A stretch of DNA of 64,000 nucleotides from Candidatus Saccharibacteria bacterium RIFCSPHIGHO2_12_FULL_44_22 (GCA_001790515.1 MGCS01000013.1:1-64000); one strand, 5' to 3'; numbered from the stretch's first letter, positions 34,223 through 43,891 are shown. The notes: generated from the letters alone by a model not told the origin. Numbers and translations are program-made.

Positions 34223-34897
34223 ATGAAAAAAGAATATGAATTCGACAATTCTCAATCAATTAATGTTATTGAGTTTGAGAATAAGGCTGTTGATGTGCTT
34301 TTCGTTCCTGAGATTGGAAAATCCTACGACGATCTAAAGCTATTACTTCCCAATCTACCACATCGCATGAGTGTAGTCTTTGGTAGCAATTACGACTATG
34401 GCGAGGACGGAGTTACGGGGAGTGCGCTTTCGTCTGAATCTATGAAAATAGGCATAAGGGCGGATGTCGATGATCGATCGCGGCAATTTCAAAGTATACA
34501 ACCATTAATATTCCACGAGGGCTATCATATTGCTCAAGGATTTTATAATGAAAATCAATTTTCGGCGCTCGAATCTGCAGTCTATGAAGGATGTGCAACG
34601 GTTTTCGAAAGAGAGTATGCGGGTTCGACGCCAAAGTGGGGAGACTACTCGAAAGAGAGCGACACTACGCTACGTCGATGGCGAGATGAGATGAAAGATA
34701 TATCCGCAGAACAGTACTTTGAACCAAGCGGCGAGACTTGGAAAAAATGGGCTTTTTATGACGCTGAAACAGATGAGTCCTGGCGTATTTACAAAGTAGG
34801 CACATGGTTAGTGGACATGGCATTAGAACAAACCGATGCCAATATTGTTGAGTTTAATTCTAAAACAGCAGCTGACATACTAAGCTACCTGCCGTAA
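34223..34897 (+). CDS. Putative zinc metallopeptidase, DUF2268-like (HExxH)
   Basis: 224 residues. HEGYH in PLIFHEGYHIAQGF (about residue 94-98) is an HExxH zinc motif; about 20 residues on, ESAVYEGCATVFERE supplies a possible third ligand Glu. This order and spacing fit DUF2268-type predicted Zn proteases. No signal peptide, so probably cytoplasmic. The substrate is unknown. Confidence 0.65.
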   Translation: MKKEYEFDNSQSINVIEFENKAVDVLFVPEIGKSYDDLKLLLPNLPHRMSVVFGSNYDYGEDGVTGSALSSESMKIGIRADVDDRSRQFQSIQPLIFHEGYHIAQGFYNENQFSALESAVYEGCATVFEREYAGSTPKWGDYSKESDTTLRRWRDEMKDISAEQYFEPSGETWKKWAFYDAETDESWRIYKVGTWLVDMALEQTDANIVEFNSKTAADILSYLP

Positions 34898-34963
34898 CAT
34901 TTCCTTTGACATATACAAGGCGCCTGAATTAAAATCAGCAATTTTGTTTGGTACTATTAAAAC

Positions 34964-35476
34964 ATGGATACAATAATCACAATACTTGACCAGCATGAAA
35001 TGGATTCAACAGCAAATAGCAACGACAGAGATTCGTATCGTGTTCGTGTCGCGGTAAGAGCGGTGTTGACTGACGATACTAACCGAGTTGCATTAATGTA
35101 CGCAAGTCAGAGAGGGTATTATAAATTACCCGGCGGAGGCGTCGACGATGGCGAGGACTTGCAGACTGCATTAAACAGGGAATTAATGGAGGAAGTTGGG
35201 GCGACGGTGGCGATTAACGATGAACTGGGTCAAGTCATAGAGTGGCGTGATTACAAGAATTTTAAGCAGACATCATATGCATACACAGCTACTTTGGTTG
35301 GTGATTTAGTGGCGCCTGACCTCACTGAAAGTGAGATAGAAGAAGGGTTTGAAGTGAAGTGGGTGTCGAGTCTCGATGAAGCAATTAATCTAGTAGAGGC
35401 ACAATCAAATAGTGGTGAAATAGGTATCTCGTTCATGTGCAAACGGGATGCTGCAATCCTTCGGTCGGCTCAGTAG
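34964..35476 (+). CDS. Nudix hydrolase
   Basis: 170 residues. Nudix box at about 57-79: GGGVDDGEDLQTALNREL followed by MEEVGA. An N-terminal strand AVRAVLTDDTNRVALMY and the C-terminal GFEVKWVSSLDEAI are typical. Substrate not assignable; 8-oxo-dGTP or a nucleoside diphosphate derivative are the usual guesses. Third and last gene of the accessory block. Confidence 0.85.
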   Translation: MDTIITILDQHEMDSTANSNDRDSYRVRVAVRAVLTDDTNRVALMYASQRGYYKLPGGGVDDGEDLQTALNRELMEEVGATVAINDELGQVIEWRDYKNFKQTSYAYTATLVGDLVAPDLTESEIEEGFEVKWVSSLDEAINLVEAQSNSGEIGISFMCKRDAAILRSAQ

Positions 35477-35680
35477 GACTGTTTCTCTAACATCTGCGAG
35501 CAATATGACTCAATTGAGTATTTAGGTTGCTTGCTAAACCGATCGTTGCTTTCTAGAAACCGTACTTTTGTGACGACGGTAAGAGAGAAAAGACTCCCAC
35601 CTTTTACTTGTCTCTTGCTAACCATAACCCCAATACGCTACACTAATCCTATATCTATGCAACACGAGGGGAATAACGTA

Positions 35681-35746
35681 GTGCTAATCATGATGAAAAG
35701 GCGAGAGACTAATAAAAAATCTCCAGAATATGAGGTCATTCTCTAA
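35681..35746 (+). CDS. Short leader ORF before the first MARLP protein
   Basis: Up to 21 codons from GTG 35681 (or 18 from ATG 35690), basic then acidic, ending in TAATG so that its stop overlaps the start of the next gene. AGGGGAA lies 6 nt before the GTG, the same spacing seen before the second MARLP gene, where the GTG starts the large protein itself. It could couple translation; whether a peptide is made is unknown. Confidence 0.35.
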   Translation: MLIMMKRRETNKKSPEYEVIL

Positions 35747-37998
35747 TGGCCAGACTTCCGCAGCCAGGAGGAGATGCAGGGAATTGGGGCAATATTCTCA
35801 ATGACTATTTAAGTGCGTCGCACAATGCAGATGGAACTCTAAAAGACAACAGTATTAGCGAGGCGCTACTTGACTCGGCACTTCAAACCAAAGTAAATAC
35901 GAGCGTCGATGACGCTACTTTGTTGGTAGCCGGTAAGGTTCGCTTGGCAGGTGATCTGGCGGGTACCGCAACGAGCCCTACGGTTCCTGGCCTTGCGACC
36001 AAATTGGATGTTGCCGTCAAAGATCTTGACTCGGTAATTATCACTGCCGAACGATTTGCCGGAGTGGATCTTACGGGTGCGACAAATTCACGCACTGCCT
36101 TGCAGGCGCTCATCGACGCAAGTCCAGCTGGTACCACGCTGTTATTTCCGAGGGGTGCCCGTTTATTAGTGAGCGGTAGTTTGAATAATGGTGGAAAATC
36201 GTTATTCTTGGATCTCAATGGATCGACGATTATCAAAGGATCAAACAGTACACTCTTCAACTTTACGGGTACTTATGAAACTCCGATCAACGTCACAAGT
36301 CAGTCTGTAGGTGCTATCACCACCGACGAAGAAACCAAACAAGCGACCGTCCTCGTACTCGCTTCAGCTCCTGGCTGGAAGGCGGGGGAGGTTGTCAAAG
36401 TATTCTCGGACGACGTAATTCCAGGAGGTCGCGCTGGCAATGGCACGGACGAATCAAGGCTGGGCGAGTACATGATTGTTAGTACAGTCAATGGCGCGAC
36501 TGTGACGCTCAACGGGCTTATCCGTGATGCGATGACGACGAACGTACGTGCTGCAAAACTCAATAATATACCGGTTGGTATTTCTAATGGACACATTGAA
36601 GTACTTGATAGCGGGATTGCAGCAGGTTGGTCAACCGGCATATCGCGATTTGCGGCGCTCATCAATCCTATAGTTCGCAATGTTCATATTCTGGGGTCAT
36701 CGGCAACTTGCTGGAACTTTACGGGCTGTTACCAGTATCTTGTAGACGGATGTACGAATAATTTTGCTGTCGATAAGTCCGGTACAAATATCTACGGATA
36801 CGGTGTCGTCGACAATGCATGTATGTTTGGTAAGGTTATCGCTTACCATGCGCAGCACGTTCGTCATGCATTTACCGACGATACTCCGCGCATACCAATC
36901 GGGTCGGGTCCCACGTCGTATGGTCGAACATACGGCACAAAAATCATCGGATCGACTTGTCATGGTTCGACGAATACAGCGTGGTCGACACACTCGTGTT
37001 CTGAGGCGGTCGAATTTATCGATTGTACAGCGGTTGATTCGATGAACGGATACGGTCTTCGTGGTCGCAAGCATATCGTGCGCGGAGGAAAAACGAAGAA
37101 TACAAAAAACGTCATTAAAATCTTTGCCGAGAGCAGTAGCGATTCTGATTCTTGGGGACATCGTATTTATGACTTGACGTCGGAAGGGTCTGTTGATGTT
37201 GCAATTACGGTATCGCTCAACCCTACGAGTGGAGTGCGCGAAACGCGACCGAATTATTTCTCACGTATAAAGATACTCGACCACGCCGCAGGGCTCTTGG
37301 AATGCACCAACGCAACGGTTATTATGGATAATTGTGATTTCGAGATGGCACCTGTCGTTCCCGATAATACGCATACATTTACATTGACCGCCAGTGCTCT
37401 TGAGGCGTACAATTCGCGTCTGGACTACACAAAGAACACGACAGGCAATAACCAACGTATTTTTTATCAGGCAAGCACGAGTGGATCAAAGGCAACATTC
37501 AAAGACACTAACCATATTAATACCGCCGATCATGGATCGCGTTCAGTGTGGCTCTATTTGGCGCAGACGTCATCGACTGTCGATATTTCTGAACTGAATA
37601 TCGCATTTACAATGTCAGCACTCAATGCAACGGGCATGAGCTCGAGTTCTCGATTTGAATGGAAGGTTGCAAGTTCTGGCCTTCATTCTGAATGGGTATC
37701 GCTCAGTTCGGCATCGATTCCAAGTGCTGCGCAAGCTGTCCGAGTTACTCGTACAAGACAGCAGACTATCACATTTAGCTGTACTCCTACCTCTGCTGGA
37801 GCAGTACTGTTCAATTTACCTGTAGGCGCTGTCTTGGGTCAGCAAATTATGATAGTGAACTTCGGCACACAGTCATTTACCGTTGCAAATGGCGTGACAC
37901 CGAATACGTCTTTAAAGACGGGTGCAGATACAAGCATTCCAGTCGGTGGTTATATGAACTTGATCTGGAGCGGATCGATTTGGCGCGAAATAGGATAG
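35746..37998 (+). CDS. Surface/tail-spike-like beta-helix protein with MARLP module
   Basis: 750 residues. The N-terminal 36 residues (MARLPQPGGDAGNWG.ILNDYL..SHN.DGT) match the start of the protein at 39438. Then a short coiled or repeat segment, a pectate-lyase-3-like start (SRTALQALIDASPAGTTLLF), and a long right-handed beta-helix (about 110-600) rich in Asn/Gly/Thr turns. A C-terminal beta-domain (about 640-750) follows. No signal peptide or membrane helix is visible. Beta-helices of this kind are found in phage tail spikes and polysaccharide lyases and bind or cut sugars. Export route unknown. Confidence 0.8.
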   Translation: MARLPQPGGDAGNWGNILNDYLSASHNADGTLKDNSISEALLDSALQTKVNTSVDDATLLVAGKVRLAGDLAGTATSPTVPGLATKLDVAVKDLDSVIITAERFAGVDLTGATNSRTALQALIDASPAGTTLLFPRGARLLVSGSLNNGGKSLFLDLNGSTIIKGSNSTLFNFTGTYETPINVTSQSVGAITTDEETKQATVLVLASAPGWKAGEVVKVFSDDVIPGGRAGNGTDESRLGEYMIVSTVNGATVTLNGLIRDAMTTNVRAAKLNNIPVGISNGHIEVLDSGIAAGWSTGISRFAALINPIVRNVHILGSSATCWNFTGCYQYLVDGCTNNFAVDKSGTNIYGYGVVDNACMFGKVIAYHAQHVRHAFTDDTPRIPIGSGPTSYGRTYGTKIIGSTCHGSTNTAWSTHSCSEAVEFIDCTAVDSMNGYGLRGRKHIVRGGKTKNTKNVIKIFAESSSDSDSWGHRIYDLTSEGSVDVAITVSLNPTSGVRETRPNYFSRIKILDHAAGLLECTNATVIMDNCDFEMAPVVPDNTHTFTLTASALEAYNSRLDYTKNTTGNNQRIFYQASTSGSKATFKDTNHINTADHGSRSVWLYLAQTSSTVDISELNIAFTMSALNATGMSSSSRFEWKVASSGLHSEWVSLSSASIPSAAQAVRVTRTRQQTITFSCTPTSAGAVLFNLPVGAVLGQQIMIVNFGTQSFTVANGVTPNTSLKTGADTSIPVGGYMNLIWSGSIWREIG

Positions 37999-38027
37999 TC
38001 GAAGGGGATGCGAAACCTCTTTTAGTC

Positions 38028-38645
38028 TCATAGACTCAATTGCCGCTGCAAACGCTCGAATACAGCAGATAGACCAGCGAAGTACGCATCAATCGATGTA
38101 TCGTTAAAGTGACGGTCGTATGGAAGCAACGTGGCGCCGGCAGACCAAAAGCTATTCACGACAGTCTCTGCACTTACCTTTGCTGCGAAATCATCAATCT
38201 CGCAGTTCATATCCTGCGCAAATCCATACGAAAACGCGTCGATCAAGCGCTGCTTTATGGCGCCAGCGTATTCTTGTAGATCGGGTGAATGAAATATGAT
38301 CGCATAGACTTGGCTATCGGTGTTGCTGTAATATTCGGGCGGCGGAGTGACGGTGACCGAATACAGAAACGCGCGGAATACTTCTATTGTTGGTTGTTCT
38401 GCTGATTTTGTCGTCAGCTGCACAATCAACTGGTCGCAGTAATGTCGTGGCACTTCAAACAAAATGTCTTTTTTGCTGGCGTAATAGGTAAAGAATGTTC
38501 GGGGCGCAATGCGCGCACCACGTGCAATCGAGCTGACTGTTGTCCGGGAATACCCTCGCTCCGAAAAAAGCTTGATACCGGCGGTATAGATCATTTGTTT
38601 CGTTTCCGCTTTTTGCTGTTCGCGGTGAGTGGGTGTGTCGGCCAT
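38028..38645 (-). CDS. TetR/AcrR family transcriptional regulator
   Basis: 205 residues. The N-terminal HTH (about 15-60): MIYTAGIKLFSERGYSRTTVSSIARGA then RIAPRTFFTYYASKKDILFEV is the TetR signature. The C-terminal ligand domain is divergent. TATACT lies 13 nt before the ATG. A divergent Nudix gene starts 131 nt away and could be its target, though no operator palindrome was found. Confidence 0.9.
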   Translation of the reverse strand: MADTPTHREQQKAETKQMIYTAGIKLFSERGYSRTTVSSIARGARIAPRTFFTYYASKKDILFEVPRHYCDQLIVQLTTKSAEQPTIEVFRAFLYSVTVTPPPEYYSNTDSQVYAIIFHSPDLQEYAGAIKQRLIDAFSYGFAQDMNCEIDDFAAKVSAETVVNSFWSAGATLLPYDRHFNDTSIDAYFAGLSAVFERLQRQLSL

Positions 38646-38776
38646 AAATATACGTCTTAGTATAAAGTATCACGGATGCTATACAATCTTTCAAGGACTT
38701 TGCATAATACCTCGTTTTGTGCAATCATAACTGCAGCTATAGAAATATCTACCAACTTGGCTATGATTGAATAAGT

Positions 38777-39346
38777 ATGACAACATCTGACCTAATAGAA
38801 ATCACCGACGAGCACGGCCAGCCGACGGGCGAACGCATGACGCTCGACCAGGCAAATGACCAAGGCCGGTGGCATCATACGGCGCACATAGTGCTCTATA
38901 CCTCCGATGGGCAGATCTTGGTTCAAAAGCGTGCTTCGGGAATCGTCCGTTACCCTAGTCTCATCGATATTACCGTTGGTGGGGTAGTGTACGCCGAAGA
39001 GACGCCGGAGATGGCGATTGTTCGGCGTGTGAGTGAAGAATTGGGCGTGCAGATCGAGCCCGAAAATCTTCATAAACTTGGCACAACGAAGTATAATCAC
39101 CAGGTCAAACGTTACGACAAGCATGTGCGCGTTATTTTACATAACTACATTGCCGAACTGCCGGACGCAAACGTCAGCCTGAGGTATATGCAAAATGAAG
39201 TATCATGGGCGGGATTTATATCACTAAAACAGGCCGAGCAGTTTATCACAAATGGCAAGCTCGATCATATCGGCCGGCTGATCCCACGTCCGAAATATTA
39301 CAAATTGTTTCTTGATGCTATCACAAAAAAACTGCACGATTCATAG
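38777..39346 (+). CDS. Nudix hydrolase, isopentenyl-diphosphate-isomerase-like subgroup
   Basis: 189 residues. DEHGQPTGERMTLDQANDQG and WHHTAHIVLYTSDGQILVQKR match the Idi/YfcD-type start, and GGVVYAEETPEMAIVRRV then SEELGV is the Nudix box. Lacking the Cys and Glu pair typical of true Idi, it is more likely a YfcD-like Nudix. The start lies divergent from a TetR gene. Confidence 0.8.
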   Translation: MTTSDLIEITDEHGQPTGERMTLDQANDQGRWHHTAHIVLYTSDGQILVQKRASGIVRYPSLIDITVGGVVYAEETPEMAIVRRVSEELGVQIEPENLHKLGTTKYNHQVKRYDKHVRVILHNYIAELPDANVSLRYMQNEVSWAGFISLKQAEQFITNGKLDHIGRLIPRPKYYKLFLDAITKKLHDS

Positions 39347-39437
39347 TTTTCTGCATTATTCAACAATCCCCTCGCATCACTGAACGTCCTTATGCTATGC
39401 TAACTACAACACAAGTAGTTACTAGGGGAATCATATA

Positions 39438-41006
39438 GTGGCACGTTTACCACAACCAGGAGGAGACGCAGGGAATTGGGGAAGTATTCTCAATGATTAT
39501 CTTGCTCAGTCTCACAAATCCGATGGAACAATCAAGGATAATTCAATTGGTGCTGCGCAACTGCAAGATAATTCGGTCACTGCCTCGTCGCTCGCCCCAA
39601 GCAGCGTCACTAACGCCGCTATCGCCAACGATGCTGTCACGAAAACGCAGCTGGCACCGACACTTCGGACGGAACTAGACGCAAAGATAACAGATTCTGC
39701 CGCCAGCGCAACGTTTGCGCCAATAGCTGTGCAAACAGAAGTAGAGGGTCGTTTGAGCGAGGAAGAGCTTTTATCTCGTTTCGCGCCGCAATCTCTCGGT
39801 ATATCTCGAGCTGTACGGAGCGGACCTTTGACGGTATTCCTCGGCGATTCAATTTTTCAGAATTTGAATACCCTGACAAACCCCGCGCAGCCTCTGCTGG
39901 GTGAATCATTCGCTACTCTGGTTTCGTTGAGATCGAATCAACGAGTTTTGTATGGACGAAACGCGGGAGTGACGAACAATACCGTTCAGGATGCTGTCGC
40001 CCGGCTGCAAACGGACGTGATTGCGTACGCCCCCGATAAGTGCGTCATACTACTTGGCACTAACAATACTAACCAAGCGTCGCCTACAATGGCAGATACC
40101 ATGTTGGCGTACGAGAATGGCCTCATCCGTCCACTTCTCGAAGCAGGAATCGATCCAATTATCTGTACGATTCCTCCTCGTACTGGTATTCGCACATCTG
40201 AGCCAGCGACATACCGAAAACAGTCGACATGGAACGCGTTCCTCCATGGACTGGCGAATAAGTATCGATTGTTGCTGGTCGACACATACGCAGCGCTTGC
40301 TGACCCCGCAACGGGTGATTACAAGGCTGGATTTAGCGGTGATAATATCCACCCAACAAAAACTGGGTATTATGCTATGTCGAGTGCGTTTATAGCGGCA
40401 GTGTCGAGTCGCTACCCGGCCGACGGTGTGCAGCTAGAAAAGGATCGATATACGTCGATCAACCTTGCCGTCAACCCGCTGTTCCTCGAGGGAATGGGCG
40501 GTACTGGGAATCTGCTGCCGACGGGTTATCAGGGGTCTACAATGGGAGTGACTGTAACGGTCGAAGATCCGACTGTTGGTGATGGACTCGAAGCTGGGAG
40601 ATGGCTCAAGATTGTCAAAACGGATCCGGCGACACAAAAGACCGTCAGCTGGCTGCGCTCACTCGCAGCGCTTACGACAACCGGAAATCCATTTTCGGTA
40701 GGAGATCGTATTAGCTGGGGATTTCGATACAAACTGACCGCAGGAACAGACGCAACTACTTATGTCACCGTTGCTCTACGCTACACTGATTCGGGAGGCG
40801 CAAATGTCAAGATTATTACACCAGTCAATCAGTTTCAGTACGCGTCGGAAGGTGTTGTTTACTATGAATCCGTCATACCAGAAGGATGTGTAGGATTGCG
40901 CCTTGACCTATCGTTCGCGCCAGCATCTTTGCAAACTATCATGGTTGGTCAGATGACAGCTCGAAATCTGACAGGGCTTGGGCTGCCGGCACTTACCCGC
41001 CCGTAA
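39438..41006 (+). CDS. Surface/tail-spike-like SGNH hydrolase with MARLP module
   Basis: 522 residues from GTG 39438, with AGGGGAA 8 nt upstream. The same N-terminal module as 35746 (PQPGGDAGNWGSILNDYLA), a linker with repeated Ala/Ser-rich short units (NSVTASSLAPSSVTNAAIAN), then an SGNH/GDSL domain (about 125-335): block I FLGDSIFQN, block III LGTNN, block V DNIHPT with the His. A C-terminal beta-sandwich-like domain (345-522) may bind carbohydrate. No signal peptide. Esterases of this type often remove acetyl groups from polysaccharides. Confidence 0.82.
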   Translation: MARLPQPGGDAGNWGSILNDYLAQSHKSDGTIKDNSIGAAQLQDNSVTASSLAPSSVTNAAIANDAVTKTQLAPTLRTELDAKITDSAASATFAPIAVQTEVEGRLSEEELLSRFAPQSLGISRAVRSGPLTVFLGDSIFQNLNTLTNPAQPLLGESFATLVSLRSNQRVLYGRNAGVTNNTVQDAVARLQTDVIAYAPDKCVILLGTNNTNQASPTMADTMLAYENGLIRPLLEAGIDPIICTIPPRTGIRTSEPATYRKQSTWNAFLHGLANKYRLLLVDTYAALADPATGDYKAGFSGDNIHPTKTGYYAMSSAFIAAVSSRYPADGVQLEKDRYTSINLAVNPLFLEGMGGTGNLLPTGYQGSTMGVTVTVEDPTVGDGLEAGRWLKIVKTDPATQKTVSWLRSLAALTTTGNPFSVGDRISWGFRYKLTAGTDATTYVTVALRYTDSGGANVKIITPVNQFQYASEGVVYYESVIPEGCVGLRLDLSFAPASLQTIMVGQMTARNLTGLGLPALTRP

Positions 41007-41062
41007 AGTTAGAAACACTTCGTCACTATTTGACATTCTCTATTCTGCGCGCTAGCCTATGT

Positions 41063-41635
41063 ATGATGAGAAACGTAGTAAGGTATTTAAATAAACAGGG
41101 TGGAATTGCCGTGATTGCTACCGACACTGTGTATGGTGTTGTGGCTCGTGCGGCAGACCCATTAGCGGTAGCACGGCTCTATGATCTGAAACGCCGCGAA
41201 GGTAAGCCTGGCACGGTAATAGCGGCGAGCGTCGATCAACTGGTAGATATGGGCATTGATCGTCAGTATTTTACCGCAGTCGAGAATCTGTGGCCGGGTG
41301 CGGTGAGTGTTGTTATTGCATGTGACCAGACTCTTTCGTATATCCATCAGGGCACCGATAGTCTCGCAATCCGTATTCCTGATGATTCCGCACTATTAGA
41401 ATTGTTGCAACAAACAGGTCCATTGCTGACAAGTAGCGCAAACCAACCTGGACAGCCACCTGCAACGACTATCAGCGAAGCGAAAGCATATTTTGGCAGT
41501 CAAGTTGACTACTACGAGGACGCAGGGGCGGTAAACCGAGCTCCGTCAACTGTCGTTAAGGTTGAAAATGACGGTATTCATGTTTTGCGGCAGGGTGCAG
41601 TTGTTTTTGATGACAAAGGGAAGAAAATACGATAG
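41063..41635 (+). CDS. TsaC/Sua5/YrdC family protein
   Basis: 190 residues from ATG 41063 (41066 also possible; the frame upstream to 41030 is not conserved). GGIAVIATDTVYGVVARAAD, LKRREGKPGTVIAA, LWPGAVSVVI and TSSANQPGQPPATTI are YrdC-fold motifs. TsaC makes threonylcarbamoyl-AMP for t6A37 in tRNAs reading ANN codons. The length is that of the short TsaC form without the Sua5 extension. Confidence 0.9.
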   Translation: MMRNVVRYLNKQGGIAVIATDTVYGVVARAADPLAVARLYDLKRREGKPGTVIAASVDQLVDMGIDRQYFTAVENLWPGAVSVVIACDQTLSYIHQGTDSLAIRIPDDSALLELLQQTGPLLTSSANQPGQPPATTISEAKAYFGSQVDYYEDAGAVNRAPSTVVKVENDGIHVLRQGAVVFDDKGKKIR

Positions 41636-41746
41636 CTATTTGTATCAGCTGCACGGAATGCATACATGCATTCCGGATCTATGATAGCGTATTGATGTAG
41701 CCAGTTATCCTTATCTTTTTGAGCGGCCTGGCGTATACTAATGCTT

Positions 41747-42250
41747 ATGGCAAGCGAAACGATTATTAAGATTATGGCAGATGGGCTAGTGATTCCTATC
41801 GTCCTGATTGCTGCATATGCACTTTTGTTTAAACTAAAAGATAACAAGCGATACGAAGCGTATTGTCGAATTCTAATGGCTGGGTTGACGGCGTATCTAC
41901 TGGCAAAATTACTCGGAACGCTATATCAGCCGGCAGGTGAACGACCTTTTGAATTACTTGGTACTGAACCCGGTGCATCGTATTTGAACAATCCTGGATT
42001 TCCGTCTGATCATGCGCTATTCACTGCTGCAATAACATTTGCAGTATGGTTCGAAAGCCGATCTCGAAAGTTAGCGATAACTGTTGGTGTGTTGACGATT
42101 CTTGTTTCGGTTGGTCGTGTGTTGGCGCTTGTCCATACGCCGCTTGATGTGATTGGTGGGATTGTTGTTGCGGCGGTTGGCGCTGCGTGGTATCTGAATG
42201 TTCGTATGGTCGGTGTCAAAAAGCGACTCATCAGTAAACTTTCTTCTTAG
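41747..42250 (+). CDS. PAP2 superfamily membrane phosphatase
   Basis: 167 residues from ATG 41747; TATACT ends 7 nt before it, and an ATG at 41741 would begin before the predicted transcript. Five membrane helices. Acid phosphatase motifs: KLLGTLYQPAGERP (C1), FPSDHALFTA (C2), GRVLALVHTPLDV (C3, with His and Asp). PAP2 enzymes remove phosphate from lipids such as undecaprenyl diphosphate outside the membrane. Confidence 0.88.
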   Translation: MASETIIKIMADGLVIPIVLIAAYALLFKLKDNKRYEAYCRILMAGLTAYLLAKLLGTLYQPAGERPFELLGTEPGASYLNNPGFPSDHALFTAAITFAVWFESRSRKLAITVGVLTILVSVGRVLALVHTPLDVIGGIVVAAVGAAWYLNVRMVGVKKRLISKLSS

Positions 42251-42297
42251 GTTGTTGACATTGCATTATATGCAAATATAGTGTAAAATAAACAAAA

Positions 42298-42801
42298 ATG
42301 GAGAATTCGATGGAACCATCAGTACAACCAACGACCCAAGATCAGTTTATTGAAATGCGTTCAAACACGCTTATTCAAGTTATTTTACTGGGAATTATTC
42401 TGGGTGCTGTCAGCTGGCTACTGACGCTGCTATTGGATCGATTTGTTATTACTGCGCTATTTTGTAGTGGCGATGCAGCCTCTGCGCTATGTACTGGCTC
42501 TACCGGATTAGCTGGTAATATCGCACTTGTGTTTGCGTCTATCGGTGGATTACTTGGGCTTGTACGATTGGGAGTGTACCGTCCGCTACTAGTTGCTATC
42601 GCTGCAGCCATTTGTCTATGGGGACTAGCTGGCTGGGTAGATGGATTAATGTGGTATGAGGCATTAGCATGGACAGTAATTCTTTATTCTCTTATTTTTA
42701 CGGCGTTTTCATGGTTAGTTCGCCCACGAATGTTCTTGATTGCAATCATTCTTGTTATCGTCGTTGTCTTGCTGGCACGAATCCTTCCTGTATTACGCTA
42801 G
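42298..42801 (+). CDS. Four to five helix membrane protein of unknown function
   Basis: 167 residues. Membrane helices at about 24-44, 68-88, 95-115, 120-140 and 143-163, with two Cys in the first extracytoplasmic loop (LFCSGDAASALCTGS). No family recognised. Followed 16 nt later by rmuC. Confidence 0.65.
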   Translation: MENSMEPSVQPTTQDQFIEMRSNTLIQVILLGIILGAVSWLLTLLLDRFVITALFCSGDAASALCTGSTGLAGNIALVFASIGGLLGLVRLGVYRPLLVAIAAAICLWGLAGWVDGLMWYEALAWTVILYSLIFTAFSWLVRPRMFLIAIILVIVVVLLARILPVLR

Positions 42802-42817
42802 TGCTATACTAGTCAGT

Positions 42818-43891
42818 ATGGATCAATTTATTTTACTTGTTGTATTGGCCGTTGTTATTGTCGGTTTTGTCGTGGTTATTATCAGTATGAATCAGCGAAT
42901 GCGCGAATTAAAAAATAGTAGTGCTGTAGAGCTGATGAAAGCCGATGTAACGGAACTAACGCGTTCGATTGCGGCGCTGCAACAGAATGTCGGCGACAAA
43001 CTAGAGCGCAGCAATACGGCGATGCAGACATCTGTGCAACATCAACTAAGTCAGAGTTCGAAGTTGATCGGTGACGTGACCCAGCGACTAGCAAAATTAG
43101 ACGAAACGAACCGACGAGTCATTGACGTCGCGGATGACCTGAAGACACTTCAAAACGTATTACAAAACCCAAAGCAGCGCGGGGTATTTGGTGAATATTA
43201 CCTCGAATCAGTGCTGGATAATATCCTCCCTCCGGGTAATTACCAGATGCAGTATAAATTCAATGACGGCGAAATTGTGGATGCTGCTGTGTTTTTAGAA
43301 AACAAGCAGATCTTGCCGGTTGATAGCAAATTCAGTCTAGAAAACTACAATCGTATGGTTGCAGAAACATCAAAGCCAGAACGCGAGAAATGGTTAGCAA
43401 AAGTTCGCAATGACCTAAAGGGGCGGATAGATGAAACCAGTAAATATATTCGACCAGATGAAAATACGATGGACTTTGCGTTCATGTTTATTCCAAGTGA
43501 ATCGTTGTACTACGATTTGTTGATCGGCGAAGTTGGCACCGGCAGTAGTGCTCGCGATTTGATCGAATATGCATTTCGGGATAAGCGCGTGATAATCGTC
43601 AGTCCAACAAGTTTTATGGCCTATCTACAAACTGTGCTGCAAGGACTGCGAAGTTTACAAATCGAACATCAAGCCAAAGAAATACAGGTGCGAGTTGGAC
43701 AGCTAGGCCGACACTTGGCTGCATACGACGCCTTTATGCAAAAACTTGGTGGAAGTTTAGGGACGACGGTCAATCATTACAACGCTGCACATAAGGAACT
43801 GAAAAAGATCGATAAGGATGTCGTGAAGATTGCGAACACTGATCCTAGCATCGAACCGCTGCTGATTGATAAACCCCGGCAAGATGAGTAA
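42818..43891 (+). CDS. rmuC: DNA recombination protein RmuC
   Basis: 357 residues from ATG 42818; TATACT ends 7 nt before it. One N-terminal membrane helix (about 3-22), a coiled coil (about 25-110), then the RmuC nuclease-like domain with QRGVFGEYYLESVLDNILPP, ILPVDSKFSLENY and DFAFMFIPSESLYYD. RmuC limits inversions between short repeats; it is predicted to have a restriction-endonuclease-like fold. Confidence 0.92.
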   Translation: MDQFILLVVLAVVIVGFVVVIISMNQRMRELKNSSAVELMKADVTELTRSIAALQQNVGDKLERSNTAMQTSVQHQLSQSSKLIGDVTQRLAKLDETNRRVIDVADDLKTLQNVLQNPKQRGVFGEYYLESVLDNILPPGNYQMQYKFNDGEIVDAAVFLENKQILPVDSKFSLENYNRMVAETSKPEREKWLAKVRNDLKGRIDETSKYIRPDENTMDFAFMFIPSESLYYDLLIGEVGTGSSARDLIEYAFRDKRVIIVSPTSFMAYLQTVLQGLRSLQIEHQAKEIQVRVGQLGRHLAAYDAFMQKLGGSLGTTVNHYNAAHKELKKIDKDVVKIANTDPSIEPLLIDKPRQDE

